Of a stretch of DNA of 64,000 nucleotides, positions 39,101-46,114 are shown in pieces (position 1 is the first letter of the stretch; the number at the start of each line of letters is the position of its first letter). This DNA is from CAWHOW01 sp963831005. GTDB lineage: Bacteria; Bacteroidota; Bacteroidia; Bacteroidales; CG2-30-32-10. Made by a program: the position numbers and the translations under genes. The notes beneath the pieces were generated by a model. That model did no database searches, was not told the origin of the DNA, and worked only from the letters and a program-made list of their open reading frames with translations. The stretch is taken from positions 62,001-126,000 of the forward strand of contig CAWHOW010000017.1 in the NCBI GenBank assembly GCA_963831005.1. Direction: 5' to 3'.

Positions 39101-40017
39101 ATAGCCCAACATACAGGGAAAAATACAAAGAGTTTTTAAAGATAGATTTTCCAAGGGTGCCATATCCAAAGGATAAAGAAACCTTTTGGGCTTTGGTTAA
39201 ACTGGGTGGAGAACTTAGACAGATACATTTACTTGAAAGCCCTGTAGTAAATAACCTTATAACAAAGTATCCGCAAGGCGGCACCAATAAAGTTGATAAA
39301 ATAAGGTATGTTATAAACCAACCGCAGACCCCCACTTACTCCCCCAAAGGGGGAGAACCAGCCAATGCTGAAGATGAAAACATCGTAAACGATTATGGAT
39401 GGCAAACAGCAGACCCTAAATTTTACAAAGTAATTAAAGAAGAGAGAGACCGCTTAAAAGCTGAAATGACGGATGCTGAAAAACTACTTTGGGAGAATTT
39501 GAAAACCAAAAAGCTTGGAGTTAAATTCAGAAGACAACATATTATTGACCGCTTCATTCCTGATTTTGTATGCTTAACTCATAAATTGATTATTGAAGTT
39601 GATGGTGAAATACATAAATTCAGAAAAGAATATGATGAAAACAGAACTGTTGAATTGAATGACCTTGGTTATCGGGTAATCCGCTTTACAAATGAGCAAG
39701 TATTAACGAATATAGCTTCTGTTTTAGATTCCATATCATCAACATTAAAAGAACAGTCAACTAATGTGGAGGTTGAAAGCCCCTCCTTTGGAGGGGTTGG
39801 GGAGGTCTTTATAAACGATGAACAATATTTTGATTGCGTGCCTCCAGTTGCATGGGAGTTTTTTATTGGTGGTTATCAACCCGCACAGAAATGGCTAAAG
39901 GACAGAAAAGGAAGAACATTAACCTTTGGTGATATTTTACATTATCAGAAAATAATTGTTGCCCTGGCAGAAACTTCAATGTTAATGGGAGAGATAGATA
40001 AAATAAGTTTTGAATAA
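36106..40017 (+). CDS. Single-chain restriction-modification enzyme (type ISP/IIG-like) with in-frame insertions
   Basis: GTG start at 36106; an in-frame stop at 36100-36102 fixes it. The product has 1303 residues. The N-terminal PD-(D/E)xK nuclease has D54 (APDY) and E68-A-K70. A helical connector follows, then an N6-adenine methylase with motif I DPACGTGTF (394-402) and motif IV NPPY (516-519). A target-recognition region ends GYQPAQKWLKDRKGRTL. No helicase motifs are seen, so translocation is unlikely. Palindromic elements interrupt it in frame at residues ~460-469, 877-931, 959-982 and 1078-1084. A DUF559 nuclease domain at ~1106-1217 is followed by another palindrome at ~1225-1234. Without these the protein would be ~1045 aa. 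Activity with the insertions is unproven. Confidence 0.85.
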   Translation: MTIQEYIDKVNIHFKTGISTEHTYRGDLQNLIESIAPDVLITNEPSHIECGAPDYIITKKNIPVGYIEAKDIGADLNSKSHKEQFDRYKNSLSNLIITDYLQFRLFIDGEPVTSVTIASIEKNKIVPIPANYEAFTLFIKNFCTYVGQTIKSASKLSKMMAGKARLLADIIENALHADEKLADDIAHESANNSLRDQLNSFKQILIHDITPKDFADIYAQTIAYGMFAARLHDTKLDSFTRQEAAELIPKTNPFLRKLFQYVAGYDLDDRIKWIVDALADIFRATDVAAIMNNFGKPTQQNDPVIHFYETFLSEYDPKLRKSRGVWYTPEPVVNFIVRAVDDILKTEFGLEQGLSDTTKIRIKKKVVTKATADRRSNLKEVEIEQEVHKVQILDPACGTGTFLAEIIKHVYKNFEGQHGIWSIYAEEHLIPRLYGFEILMASYAMAHLKLDLLFTDTGYRPSSGGVGGGRFRIYLTNSLEEYHPDTGTLFANWLSSEANEANHVKRDTPVMVVLGNPPYSVSSNNKSEWIEKLTADYKKDLHERNIQPLSDDYIKFIRFGEYFIEKNGGGILAYISNNSFIDGGIHRQMRKHLLETFDKIYILDLHGSAKKNETSIDGSKDENVFDIQQGVSINLLIKTNKKEKGRLAEVKHFNSFGLREEKYKALSENNLSKINWKQLECKEPYFFFVPKDFQSSGSYNAGFEISKLFNQFACGIVTARDNLLVKYSQNEIEKVKNDFITLDEISFRNKYNEHTDSRDWTYANAKKEIDNSTIQRVDYRPFDNRMILYSAKSKGVLSYPRNEIMKHMISKDNIGLLICKQQSTFDFQHVFVTKSISDKCTVSLQTKEASYHFPLYLYPETTAQQSTAQTAEPNLLTPLNLSKGETKRGKVPSFGGDLGEVTPNLLTPLNLPKGETKRGKVPSFGGDLGEVREVRTPNLNLEIVKQIAEKLGLTFTPERHCDTPTGGEAISKTDCFVPRSDDGTFAPIDILDYIYAVLHSPTYREKYKEFLKIDFPRVPYPKDKETFWALVKLGGELRQIHLLESPVVNNLITKYPQGGTNKVDKIRYVINQPQTPTYSPKGGEPANAEDENIVNDYGWQTADPKFYKVIKEERDRLKAEMTDAEKLLWENLKTKKLGVKFRRQHIIDRFIPDFVCLTHKLIIEVDGEIHKFRKEYDENRTVELNDLGYRVIRFTNEQVLTNIASVLDSISSTLKEQSTNVEVESPSFGGVGEVFINDEQYFDCVPPVAWEFFIGGYQPAQKWLKDRKGRTLTFGDILHYQKIIVALAETSMLMGEIDKISFE
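37484..37512. repeat. In-frame palindrome 1 in the RM gene
   Basis: The hairpin CCCCTCCTCTGGAGGGG plus TTGGGGGAGG is read as RPSSGGVGGG between the methylase helices and the RIYLTNSLEE strand. Confidence 0.75.
38734..38897. repeat. In-frame palindromes 2 and 3, tandem 90-bp duplication
   Basis: Each copy contains ACCCCTCTAAATCTC..., CCAAAGGGGAGA and the hairpin CCCCTCCTTTGGAGGGG followed by ATTTAGGGGAGGT. The two halves are inverted relative to each other. Copies are 90 bp apart and nearly identical, so the frame is kept (LLTPLNLxKGETKRGKVPSF). They lie in a linker of the target-recognition region. Confidence 0.85.
38980..39049. repeat. In-frame REP-like palindrome in the RM gene
   Basis: The outer arms are CGTCATTGCGA and TCGCAGTGACG; the inner arms are GAAGCAATC and GACTGCTTC. 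The half-element is the same as in the intergenic palindrome at 9096-9161 but turned inside out. It codes for about 24 residues before the conserved FAPIDILDYIYAVL. Confidence 0.8.
39339..39807 (+). mobile_element. DUF559 nuclease module flanked by palindromes, inserted in frame
   Basis: The module is bounded by the hairpin CTCCCCCAAAGGGGGAG (39339-39355) and by CCCCTCCTTTGGAGGGG plus TTGGGGAGGT (39780-39806). Between them, 39421-39755 encodes a DUF559 (VSR-like) domain: MTDAEKLLWENLKTKKLG (residue 1121 on), RRQHIIDRFIPDFVC with D1153, and LIIEVDGEIH with E1164 and D1166. The host protein appears to run from KVDKIRYV directly to VFINDEQYFDCVPP, as in uninterrupted relatives, so about 165 residues look inserted. 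The mobile nature is inferred from the flanks and from known stand-alone DUF559 proteins. Confidence 0.65.
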
Positions 40018-40031
40018 TTTATCCTATGTAC

Positions 40032-40094
40032 CAGTCGGCTAAAGCCGACTGAAAGAAGAAATCAATCATTACTACCGTTGACTTTAGTCAACGG
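40032..40094. repeat. Pair of REP-type hairpins
   Basis: CAGTCGGCTAAAGCCGACTG (40032-40051) and CCGTTGACTTTAGTCAACGG (40075-40094) are perfect palindromes placed just after the RM stop. Half-copies (TTGACTTTAGTCA, CAGCTAAAAC) follow to about 40150. This form is common near REP-associated IS200-type transposases, one of which lies at 44735. Confidence 0.75.
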
Positions 40095-40165
40095 ATAAAA
40101 AAGAGAGAAATTATTTTGACTTTAGTCACATATTATTCAGCTAAAACCCTTGATGGCGCTCGTAA

Positions 40166-40200
40166 AGTTCGCGCTCGGCTGGCTGTGGGAAGAATTATAT
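40166..40200 (+). repeat. Dispersed intergenic repeat, copy a
   Basis: GTTCGCGCTCGGCTGGCTG followed by TGGGAAGAAT is the first of eight related copies between here and 45945. The consensus is roughly GTTTCGCGCTCGCCTGGCTG then TGGGAAAAACATGAAT. Most copies start within 0-30 bp after a stop codon and all lie in the same orientation as the genes. Confidence 0.7.
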
Positions 40201-40221
40201 AAACAATAAAACAATAATGAT

Positions 40222-40575
40222 ATGAAAACACACACTATCCTTATTTTTGCTTCACTATTATTTATAGGAAGCTGTACGTATGCGCAACACAAAATAAAAG
40301 CCGAAGATGCCAAAAACTACAAATCGAAAACCGATACAGTAGTGGGCAAAGTATTTCAAATAAAATCAACCGATAAAGCGGTTTATTTAAATATAGGCGG
40401 CAAATATCCAGATAATCCTTTTACGGCAGTAATATTCCAGAAAGATATAGTAAATGTAGGCAATGTAGCCGTGTATGATGGAAAGGTTATTGATGTGATA
40501 GGCGTAATAACCGACTACAAAGGCAAAACTGAAATTATAGTAAGCGATGCAAAACAGTTAATGCTGGATAAGTAA
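40222..40575 (+). CDS. Small exported protein, possible OB-fold
   Basis: This 117-aa protein has a signal peptide MKTHTILIFASLLFIGSCTYAQ; a Cys in GSCTYA could also be a weak lipobox. The mature ~95 residues (DTVVGKVFQIKSTDKAVYLNIG, DVIGVITDYKGKTEIIVSD) show the five-strand rhythm of small OB-fold proteins that bind nucleic acid or sugars. It is the first small gene of the row downstream of the RM gene, and repeat copy b begins at its stop codon. Function unknown. Confidence 0.7.
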   Translation: MKTHTILIFASLLFIGSCTYAQHKIKAEDAKNYKSKTDTVVGKVFQIKSTDKAVYLNIGGKYPDNPFTAVIFQKDIVNVGNVAVYDGKVIDVIGVITDYKGKTEIIVSDAKQLMLDK

Positions 40576-40606
40576 CTTAAGTTTTGCGCTCGCCTGTATG
40601 AAGTTA
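40576..40606 (+). repeat. Dispersed intergenic repeat, copy b
   Basis: GTTTTGCGCTCGCCTG starts 5 bp after a stop. It is framed by TAACTT and AAGTTA, giving a small inverted repeat not evident in the other copies. Confidence 0.6.
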
Positions 40607-40628
40607 AACAGCTTTTATAATTAAAAAT

Positions 40629-41276
40629 ATGGCAAAAAAAACAAAAGAAAAAAAGGAAAATGCATTAACAATCATTAATAGATTTAGGAAAGAAGCTAAA
40701 GCCGAAACTATTTTATTTATTTCTATAGCTAATAACCTTTACCGGTTTTTTCCTGAGCTGAACTTAACGCTTCTGAAAGGCGAGATTGTTTTTGTGCCTG
40801 CTAAAGCACCCCATGATTATTCGCCGGGCACGTATAACTGGAACAAACCCACAGCTTTGGTGGCAAGCTTAATGTTCAATTGCAATAACAAAGATTTTAC
40901 AAAAGAAACCGATAATACCAATTATACTTTAGTAAAAACATTAATAAAGCAATTTGCAGGCCTCTTCAGGAATCATGAAGAAGAATTGATTTTACAAAAA
41001 CCTATTAAAGTTAACAACAATTATTCGAAAGCATTCTCAATGGAATTTTACACACGATATAATAAGCGCGTAAAATTTATTTTTAACAGGGATGCTCCTG
41101 TAACAGATTGGTATAATCATATTGATACTGCTATTGATCTGATGGCGGAACATTACCACAAAGAGAATAATGTATTGCGGAGAAAGATGGACAAATTGAA
41201 ACTACCTGTTAAATATCCTTTGCACTTAGTTTACGATAAAAGAAAAAAGCAATGGGAGCCTTATATTCGCCGTTAG
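40629..41276 (+). CDS. Hypothetical protein, 215 aa
   Basis: A lysine-rich start (MAKKTKEKKENAL) leads into a soluble mixed alpha/beta protein. DUF3786-like features are suggested by the middle segment PGTYNWNKPTALVASLMFNC, followed by SMEFYTRYNKRVKFIFNRDAPVTDWYNHIDTAIDLMAEHY, but I am not sure of the family. There is no signal peptide or membrane helix. It is 53 bp downstream of the exported protein and followed at once by repeat copy c. No function is claimed. Confidence 0.7.
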   Translation: MAKKTKEKKENALTIINRFRKEAKAETILFISIANNLYRFFPELNLTLLKGEIVFVPAKAPHDYSPGTYNWNKPTALVASLMFNCNNKDFTKETDNTNYTLVKTLIKQFAGLFRNHEEELILQKPIKVNNNYSKAFSMEFYTRYNKRVKFIFNRDAPVTDWYNHIDTAIDLMAEHYHKENNVLRRKMDKLKLPVKYPLHLVYDKRKKQWEPYIRR

Positions 41277-41312
41277 TTCGCGATAGCCAGTCTATGGGAA
41301 AATATGAATACT
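41274..41312 (+). repeat. Dispersed intergenic repeat, copy c
   Basis: GTTCGCGATAGCCAGTCTA followed by TGGGAAAATATGAAT overlaps the stop codon of the 215-aa gene. Confidence 0.6.
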
Positions 41313-41504
41313 TGCTATGTATACTCAATAGTTAAAATTTAGAAAATTATATTATGCCTACACTTGGTTATATTGATGTTACTAAAAAGCAGCCTTTCTG
41401 GAAAGAAATGGCAGATGAATTGGGCGGAACAATTAAAGTTAAACATACGGTTTCATATGATATGGAGATGCTTTGTTTAATTGTTCCTTATAAAAGTGTA
41501 CTCC

Positions 41505-43065
41505 CTACGGTAAAGTACCTACCTCTTCAGGTGTAAGGATTGGTGCCCAATTATTCGGAAGGAATCCACCTATGTTGGATATTTTTGTATCGGGTAAGCG
41601 GGTTAGTGTATCTCTCAGCCATGCGAATGGTTCTACCTGATTCATTTTGCAGCACGCCATAAAAGAATACATCATAGCAGCACGTTCTGCGCCTTCGTGG
41701 GAACCAGCAAACAAATAATTTTTTCTTCCCAATGCTATGGGACGTATAGCATTTTCTATAAGATTGTTGTCTATCTCACATCTACCATCGTCAGCATAAC
41801 GGATTAACCGTGGCCATAATTTCAGGGTGTAAGCTATAGCTTTTCCGATAGCACTTTTAGGAAGTACTTGCATAATATTTTCTTTCATCCAGTCTCTCCA
41901 TATCCTTAAGAATAGGCAAAGATTCTTCCTGACGTAGAGTATAACGTTCTTCATGCGACATATTTGTCTCCCTTGCCGTTCTCTCTATATTATACAAGCC
42001 CTGCATTAACTTTAGCATCTGCCCAGCCCTTATACTGTCATTGTCTAATGCATCTTTAAATTTTCGGCGTGCATGCGCCATGCAGGCAAGTAATATTATA
42101 TCCTTTATTTTTTCAAATATCGTGTATGCTTCATAGCCATCTGTCTGTAATTTTCCATGAAAGTCTTTTAAGATTTCTGTAGGACCCTCCCGACTCCTGC
42201 TTTTTCGATAGTCAAATAATACCATTCGCATTAACGGGTCATAATAAACCCAGATATATCCTTTATGCGTTGCTCCAGGCTTATCTACCGATAACACAGG
42301 TATCGGTGTTTCATCTGCCATCAAATAATTGGATTTTAATACCTCGCTTTTCAATAACTGATACATCGGTAATATCAATTTGCACCCACCAACATGCCAT
42401 CCACCAATTGTTGATTGAGCAAGTACAACGCCTTCCCTTTTTTAATTGTTGCACCTGACGATGAAAGGGCATATGGTCTACATATTTACTCACTTCTATA
42501 TGAGCCAATAATCCAGGACCTACATTGCCTCGTGGAATGGGTAATGATGGAAGCTGTCCTATTACGATACCTTTGTCTTGTGGTAATACATATTTAGGAC
42601 GAACATAACGCTGTACAAAAAGTCTCCCGGTTTATATTCTAAAACTTCTGTTATTTCTTCCCCAATTTTCTTTCCACCTTCTATATTCTCTTTTGGTTCT
42701 ATCACATGCTCTACTCTGGGCAAATGTGCTGGTAGTGGCATACGTGAATGTCCAGATACTTCTTCTGTCTGTTTTGACTTGTTGCGGGTATAACTTATCT
42801 CCTGTGTTTCGGGTTCCTTCTCTTTCAGTGGCTCAATACCATCCAATCCTAATGTAAGTTGTTGAGATGAATCAATCGCAATGAAACGTTCGCTCTTAGC
42901 TCCAAATATCATTCGTTTGAGTTTATCCAACTCATGCTTGAGATAAAGAACTTCCGCCTGTAATTCTGATTCTTTTTCTAAATGTGCTTTAAGTGATTCA
43001 TATTCACTCCTGGGAATTGTAATGAAGTCAGTATTTTCGGCGTTTTTACTTTGATGTTCTATCAC
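41505..43065 (-). CDS. tnpC: IS66 transposase TnpC, frameshifted
   Basis: The repaired product is ~518 aa. It has an N-terminal coiled coil (EYESLKAHLEKESELQAEVLYLKHEL), the zinc-finger region and the DDE domain. DDE residues are in LMADETPIPV, KLQTDGYEAY and CEIDNNLIENAIRP. The C-terminal IS66 tail is WAPILTPEEVGTLP. Single-base frame changes are needed near 42620 (A/T-run), 42440 (A/T-run) and 41892. Two lie in homopolymers, so sequence error is possible; otherwise the element cannot move by itself. Confidence 0.88.
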
Positions 43066-43131
43066 ATAACAAAAGTAAAAAAATCACCAATGCCAGACCC
43101 ATTGATTTTACTGAATTTATCAACACATTTA

Positions 43132-43506
43132 TCAACATAAACCCGCAGTAGTAAAGCGTTTCCGAAGTTTTATATTTTGCATGGATATACCCTCGACCAT
43201 CATCATGAGTTCTGACCATTGTATCTGATAGCTATTGCTCGAACTATCGAAAAATGGCATTTCAAACGTTCCCCACTCAAGTCGCTTGTAATACAATACA
43301 AAACCCCCATATTCCCAATGAAGCAGCTTTATCGTGTTGCGTTGCCTGCCCATGAATATGAATACCTCTCCTGATATTGGATTGCGATTCATTTGCTCTT
43401 TTACCATCTGGCACAATCCGTCAAAGCTTTTCCGCATATCAGTATTCCCTCGGTAGAGAAAGTATGTCTGTGATGAACTTAAGGAAAACATATCACAGGC
43501 AAACAA
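43132..43506 (-). CDS. tnpB: IS66 accessory protein TnpB
   Basis: This 124-aa protein is the classic IS66 Orf2. YFLYRGNTDMRKSFDGLCQMV, FIFMGRQRNTIKLLHWEYGGFVLYYKRLE and a KLRKRFT tail are diagnostic. The start may be the internal ATG at 43491. It overlaps tnpA by 14 bp, as is usual for translationally coupled IS66 genes. It is needed for transposition together with TnpA and TnpC. Confidence 0.93.
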   Translation of the reverse strand: MFACDMFSLSSSQTYFLYRGNTDMRKSFDGLCQMVKEQMNRNPISGEVFIFMGRQRNTIKLLHWEYGGFVLYYKRLEWGTFEMPFFDSSSNSYQIQWSELMMMVEGISMQNIKLRKRFTTAGLC

Positions 43507-43804
43507 GACTTTTTATTAATACTAGGGATACCTCTGCTGGCAGATGGACACTGGTCCCATTTGAATATCGTATTTCAATCCTGTCCAAAATCTTTTCTGT
43601 TTTACTTTCTTCCTTTATTTGAACAGGTATAAATCCTGCCTGAGAAGATTTTTCCTTTTCATACTTTGCTGTCCAATAGTAAAACTGCCATTTGGGGATA
43701 TTGTGGATTTGGCAAAACCTTACTTTACTTTCTCCGCTGGATTGCCATTGCTTTATCAGCCGAATCATTTTTTCCCTATGCTTTGCTTGTTCCTGCTTTT
43801 CCAT
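43493..43804 (-). CDS. tnpA: IS66 accessory protein TnpA
   Basis: This 103-aa small basic protein with a helix-turn-helix start (KMIRLIKQWQSSGESKVRFCQIHNIPKWQFYYW) is the IS66 Orf1, thought to bind the element ends. Its C-terminal half IEIRYSNGTSVHLPAEVSL is the family's conserved region. It is the first gene of the element and overlaps tnpB. Confidence 0.88.
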   Translation of the reverse strand: MEKQEQAKHREKMIRLIKQWQSSGESKVRFCQIHNIPKWQFYYWTAKYEKEKSSQAGFIPVQIKEESKTEKILDRIEIRYSNGTSVHLPAEVSLVLIKSLVCL

Positions 43805-44290
43805 ACCTTTGCTTTTGCCACAAAGGTAGGTACGGGTTAAATCTCATGCAAGACGTGGCAGGCAGTAGTCTTACATAAAAGTTGCCAGATTGAGTTTACT
43901 GAATCTACCACACAACCATTGAAAATCAATTGTAATTTAAAAGTTAAGCAAAAACTGGAATTTTCGATTATTGTTATTGATTCAATGGATAAACTTTGGA
44001 AAATATTTGCACGAAAAAGTATTAAAATTGGAGATGAAGTTTTTGACAAAAAATATATGGTGCAAAGCCCAAATTCGAATCAGGTTTTAAAGATATTTAG
44101 CAATGATAGTATAAGATCAATTTTACTTAAGAACAATGTGTATTCTATTCTTTGTAATTTTCAGAAAACTGATAGCAAAATAAATCTTTTAAGTGTTGTG
44201 AGTAGAACTGTAAATTCGAAATCAGAACTGTCAGAATTATATAAATTATTGTGTTTAACTATTGATAAAATAATTGAATTAGATTAATAC

Positions 44291-44746
44291 AGTTTCGCGC
44301 TCGCCTGGCTGTGGGAAAAAGGTATGGTAATAGCGGCAATAGATGAAGGAGAAGAAAAACGCAATAAAAATAATAAAGACTCCGTAGGGGTCGGATATTG
44401 GTAAAAAGCAATTCATAATGAAACATCCCGCTCAGTAGGAGCGGAACATTTATATAAAGCAGGAACTTTACCAACATCATGTCCCTACGGGACAAATAAA
44501 AGAACTATGGCAAACACAACGTTTGCGCTCGCCTGCCTTTGGGAAAAAGGCATGGTAATAGCGGCAATAGATGAAGGAGAAGAAAAACGCAATAAAAATA
44601 ATAAAGACTCCGTAGGGGTCGGATATTGGTAAAAAGCAATTCATAATGAAACATCCCGCTCCGTAGGAGCGGAACATTTATATAAAGCAGGAACTTTACC
44701 AACATCATGTCCCTACGGGACAAATAAAAGAACTATGGCAAACACT
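44291..44746 (+). repeat. 228-bp tandem duplication upstream of the IS200-type transposase
   Basis: Two nearly identical 228-bp units (44291-44518, 44519-44746) each start with a copy of the dispersed repeat (d and e). Each carries three hairpins, GACTCCGTAGGGGTC, CCGCTCCGTAGGAGCGG and GTCCCTACGGGAC, and ends with ATGGCAAACAC, the start of the transposase gene. Only the second copy runs on into the gene. Minus-strand frames inside (MSRRDMMLVKF...) look like by-products of the repeat. This fills the gap between 44288 and 44734. Confidence 0.88.
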
Positions 44747-45196
44747 TATTCACAAATTACCATTCAGTTAATTTTCGCCGTTAGAAATAGAGAAGCTATG
44801 ATCGCTTCCTCTTTTCGGGAAACTTTACATAAATATATAACAGGTATTATCAAAAATCAAAAACAAAAACTTTTGGCTATTAATTCCGTTTCCGACCATA
44901 TTCATATTCTTCTAGGACAGTCGCCTTCATGCTGTTTATCAGATTTAGTGCGAGAAATTAAATCAGAATCATCACGATTTATCAATGAAAATAAATATTC
45001 AAAATTCAAATTTTACTGGCAGGAAGGTTTTGGCTCATTCTCATATAGTCGCTCTCAACGCGACAATGTGATAAAATATATAATGAATCAGGAAATTCAT
45101 CATCAAAAGAAAACATTTAAAGAAGAATATCTGGAATTTTTAAAGGAGTTTGAAATTGATTTTGACAGCGCTTATCTCTTCGATTTTTTTGAATGA
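44735..45196 (+). CDS. IS200/REP-associated (Y1) transposase
   Basis: This 153-aa HUH single-strand transposase has the HUH motif H55-I-H57 in SVSDHIHILLG. The nucleophile is the tyrosine at ~115 in NVIKYIMNQEIHH. WQEGFGSFSYSRSQ and KTFKEEYLEFLKEFEI are typical of the Bacteroidota IS200-like/RAYT group. The HUH and Tyr residues are present, so it may be active. Upstream hairpins with CCGTAGG cores are likely end or REP structures it recognises. It is one of the same-orientation genes of the accessory row. Confidence 0.88.
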   Translation: MANTYSQITIQLIFAVRNREAMIASSFRETLHKYITGIIKNQKQKLLAINSVSDHIHILLGQSPSCCLSDLVREIKSESSRFINENKYSKFKFYWQEGFGSFSYSRSQRDNVIKYIMNQEIHHQKKTFKEEYLEFLKEFEIDFDSAYLFDFFE

Positions 45197-45203
45197 ATGT
45201 CAT

Positions 45204-45240
45204 GATTCGCGCTAGGCTGCCTGTGGGAAAACATGAATTG
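45204..45240 (+). repeat. Dispersed intergenic repeat, copy f
   Basis: ATTCGCGCTAGGCTGCCTG followed by TGGGAAAACATGAAT starts 8 bp after the transposase stop. Confidence 0.65.
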
Positions 45241-45340
45241 ACATAAACAGACTTGCAAAAGGAGTTTACATTTTAAGGCTTTGCAGTAACGATAAGGCGG
45301 AAGTGACAAGGATAGTGAAAGAGTGATATTTGAACTTTCT

Positions 45341-45376
45341 GTTCGTGCACGCTTGGCTGTGGAAAAACATGAATCG
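45341..45376 (+). repeat. Dispersed intergenic repeat, copy g
   Basis: GTTCGTGCACGCTTGGCTG followed by TGGAAAAACATGAATCG lies 35 bp before the next gene. Between f and g no gene is evident, so a former gene may have been lost there. Confidence 0.6.
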
Positions 45377-45411
45377 AACCATAACTAACAATAAACAAAA
45401 AAAATAAACAC

Positions 45412-45891
45412 ATGAAAAAAAATATTCTAATCAATCTATTGACCATTGCCGGCATAATAGTTTTAGGCATTTTAATGATTTTGTTAGCTAAACCAAATCA
45501 TTCAGGAGGATGGGAACAGGCGAGCACCTATTTTATTGAAGAAATATGGAGTAAGGCCAGCGGGCTAACTATTATAGTATTTGGATTGGTTATCTTAGCT
45601 ATAATACTGATAAACCGCAAAAAACCAGAAAGCGCAAAACCAGAAAGCCTGAGCAGGGTATTTTTCGTTATTTCATTTTTCATTTTAAAAGTAACATTAT
45701 TGCTTTATGCCATTATGCTTATTCAGTATGCGTTAGGAAACAATAATATTCTTTCACCCGATTTTTCTTTTGAAGATAGAAGCTTAGATACTATCAGTAT
45801 GGTTTGCATTACATTTATAATTTGCTTTGGAATTATTACTTTAATTACATGGCTGATAAGCAAGCGTGCCGGAAGAAAATTGTCCAGTTGA
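45412..45891 (+). CDS. Integral membrane protein, four predicted helices
   Basis: The 159-aa product has hydrophobic segments at about residues 5-25, 50-67, 83-107 and 128-150. Short charged loops (NRKKPESAKPES) lie between. There is no family that I recognise. A ribosome-binding A-rich leader precedes the ATG. It lies between repeat copies g and h in the row of small accessory genes. Confidence 0.65.
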   Translation: MKKNILINLLTIAGIIVLGILMILLAKPNHSGGWEQASTYFIEEIWSKASGLTIIVFGLVILAIILINRKKPESAKPESLSRVFFVISFFILKVTLLLYAIMLIQYALGNNNILSPDFSFEDRSLDTISMVCITFIICFGIITLITWLISKRAGRKLSS

Positions 45892-45917
45892 TAACTTACT
45901 TGCTTCAATAGCAACGT

Positions 45918-45948
45918 AAAGTTTCGCGCTCGCCTGCCAGTGTTGTTT
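45918..45948 (+). repeat. Dispersed intergenic repeat, copy h
   Basis: GTTTCGCGCTCGCCTGCCAG lies 27 bp after the membrane-protein stop. It is the last copy seen; downstream the T9SS gene array begins. Confidence 0.6.
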
Positions 45949-46114
45949 AATGTGCAAAGCCATACAGTTTATTTCGGGTTTTTTTTATGCTAAAAACACT
46001 GCAAAACCTTTATCCCACTTTGGAAAGCGGCAATTATCAAAAATAATTTCGACCAAAAGCTTGATTTGTCAACATTAATACAATATCTTTGAGGTTATTT
46101 TAAATTTTTAAACC

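Larger units (their letters stand above)
41498..43874 (-). mobile_element. IS66-family insertion sequence
   Basis: The 2377-bp element has an exact 8-bp target duplication ATAAAAGT (41490-41497 and 43875-43882), the length usual for IS66. The right end reads GTAAGACTACTGCC on the minus strand, as in IS66 termini (GTAA...). The left end GTACTCCC is less similar, but an inner GTACCTACCT is inverted between the two ends. It carries tnpA, tnpB and a tnpC with three frameshifts. It disrupts a small gene in the accessory island. Confidence 0.9.
41354..44287 (+). pseudogene. Hypothetical gene split by an IS66 element
   Basis: The left part (41354-41497, 48 codons, MPTLGYIDVTKKQPFWKEM ...) and the right part (43883-44287) are in the same frame. 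If the element 41498-43874 and one copy of its 8-bp target duplication are removed, the reading is ...IVPYKS-CQIEFTEST..., giving an intact 182-aa protein. The restored product is soluble, with no domain I recognise (KLWKIFARKSIKIGDEVFDKKY, NVYSILCNFQ). The gene follows repeat c and precedes repeat d. It is surely inactive now. Confidence 0.8.

Noticed and set aside
44259..44723. Two similar minus-strand frames starting MSRRDMMLVKF
   Set aside because: They are antisense readings of the 228-bp duplicated leader of the IS200-type gene. Such frames are commonly mis-annotated.
40576..45948. Classical integron attC sites
   Set aside because: Only copy b shows short inverted ends (TAACTT/AAGTTA). 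The other copies lack the paired core sites and no integrase is visible.
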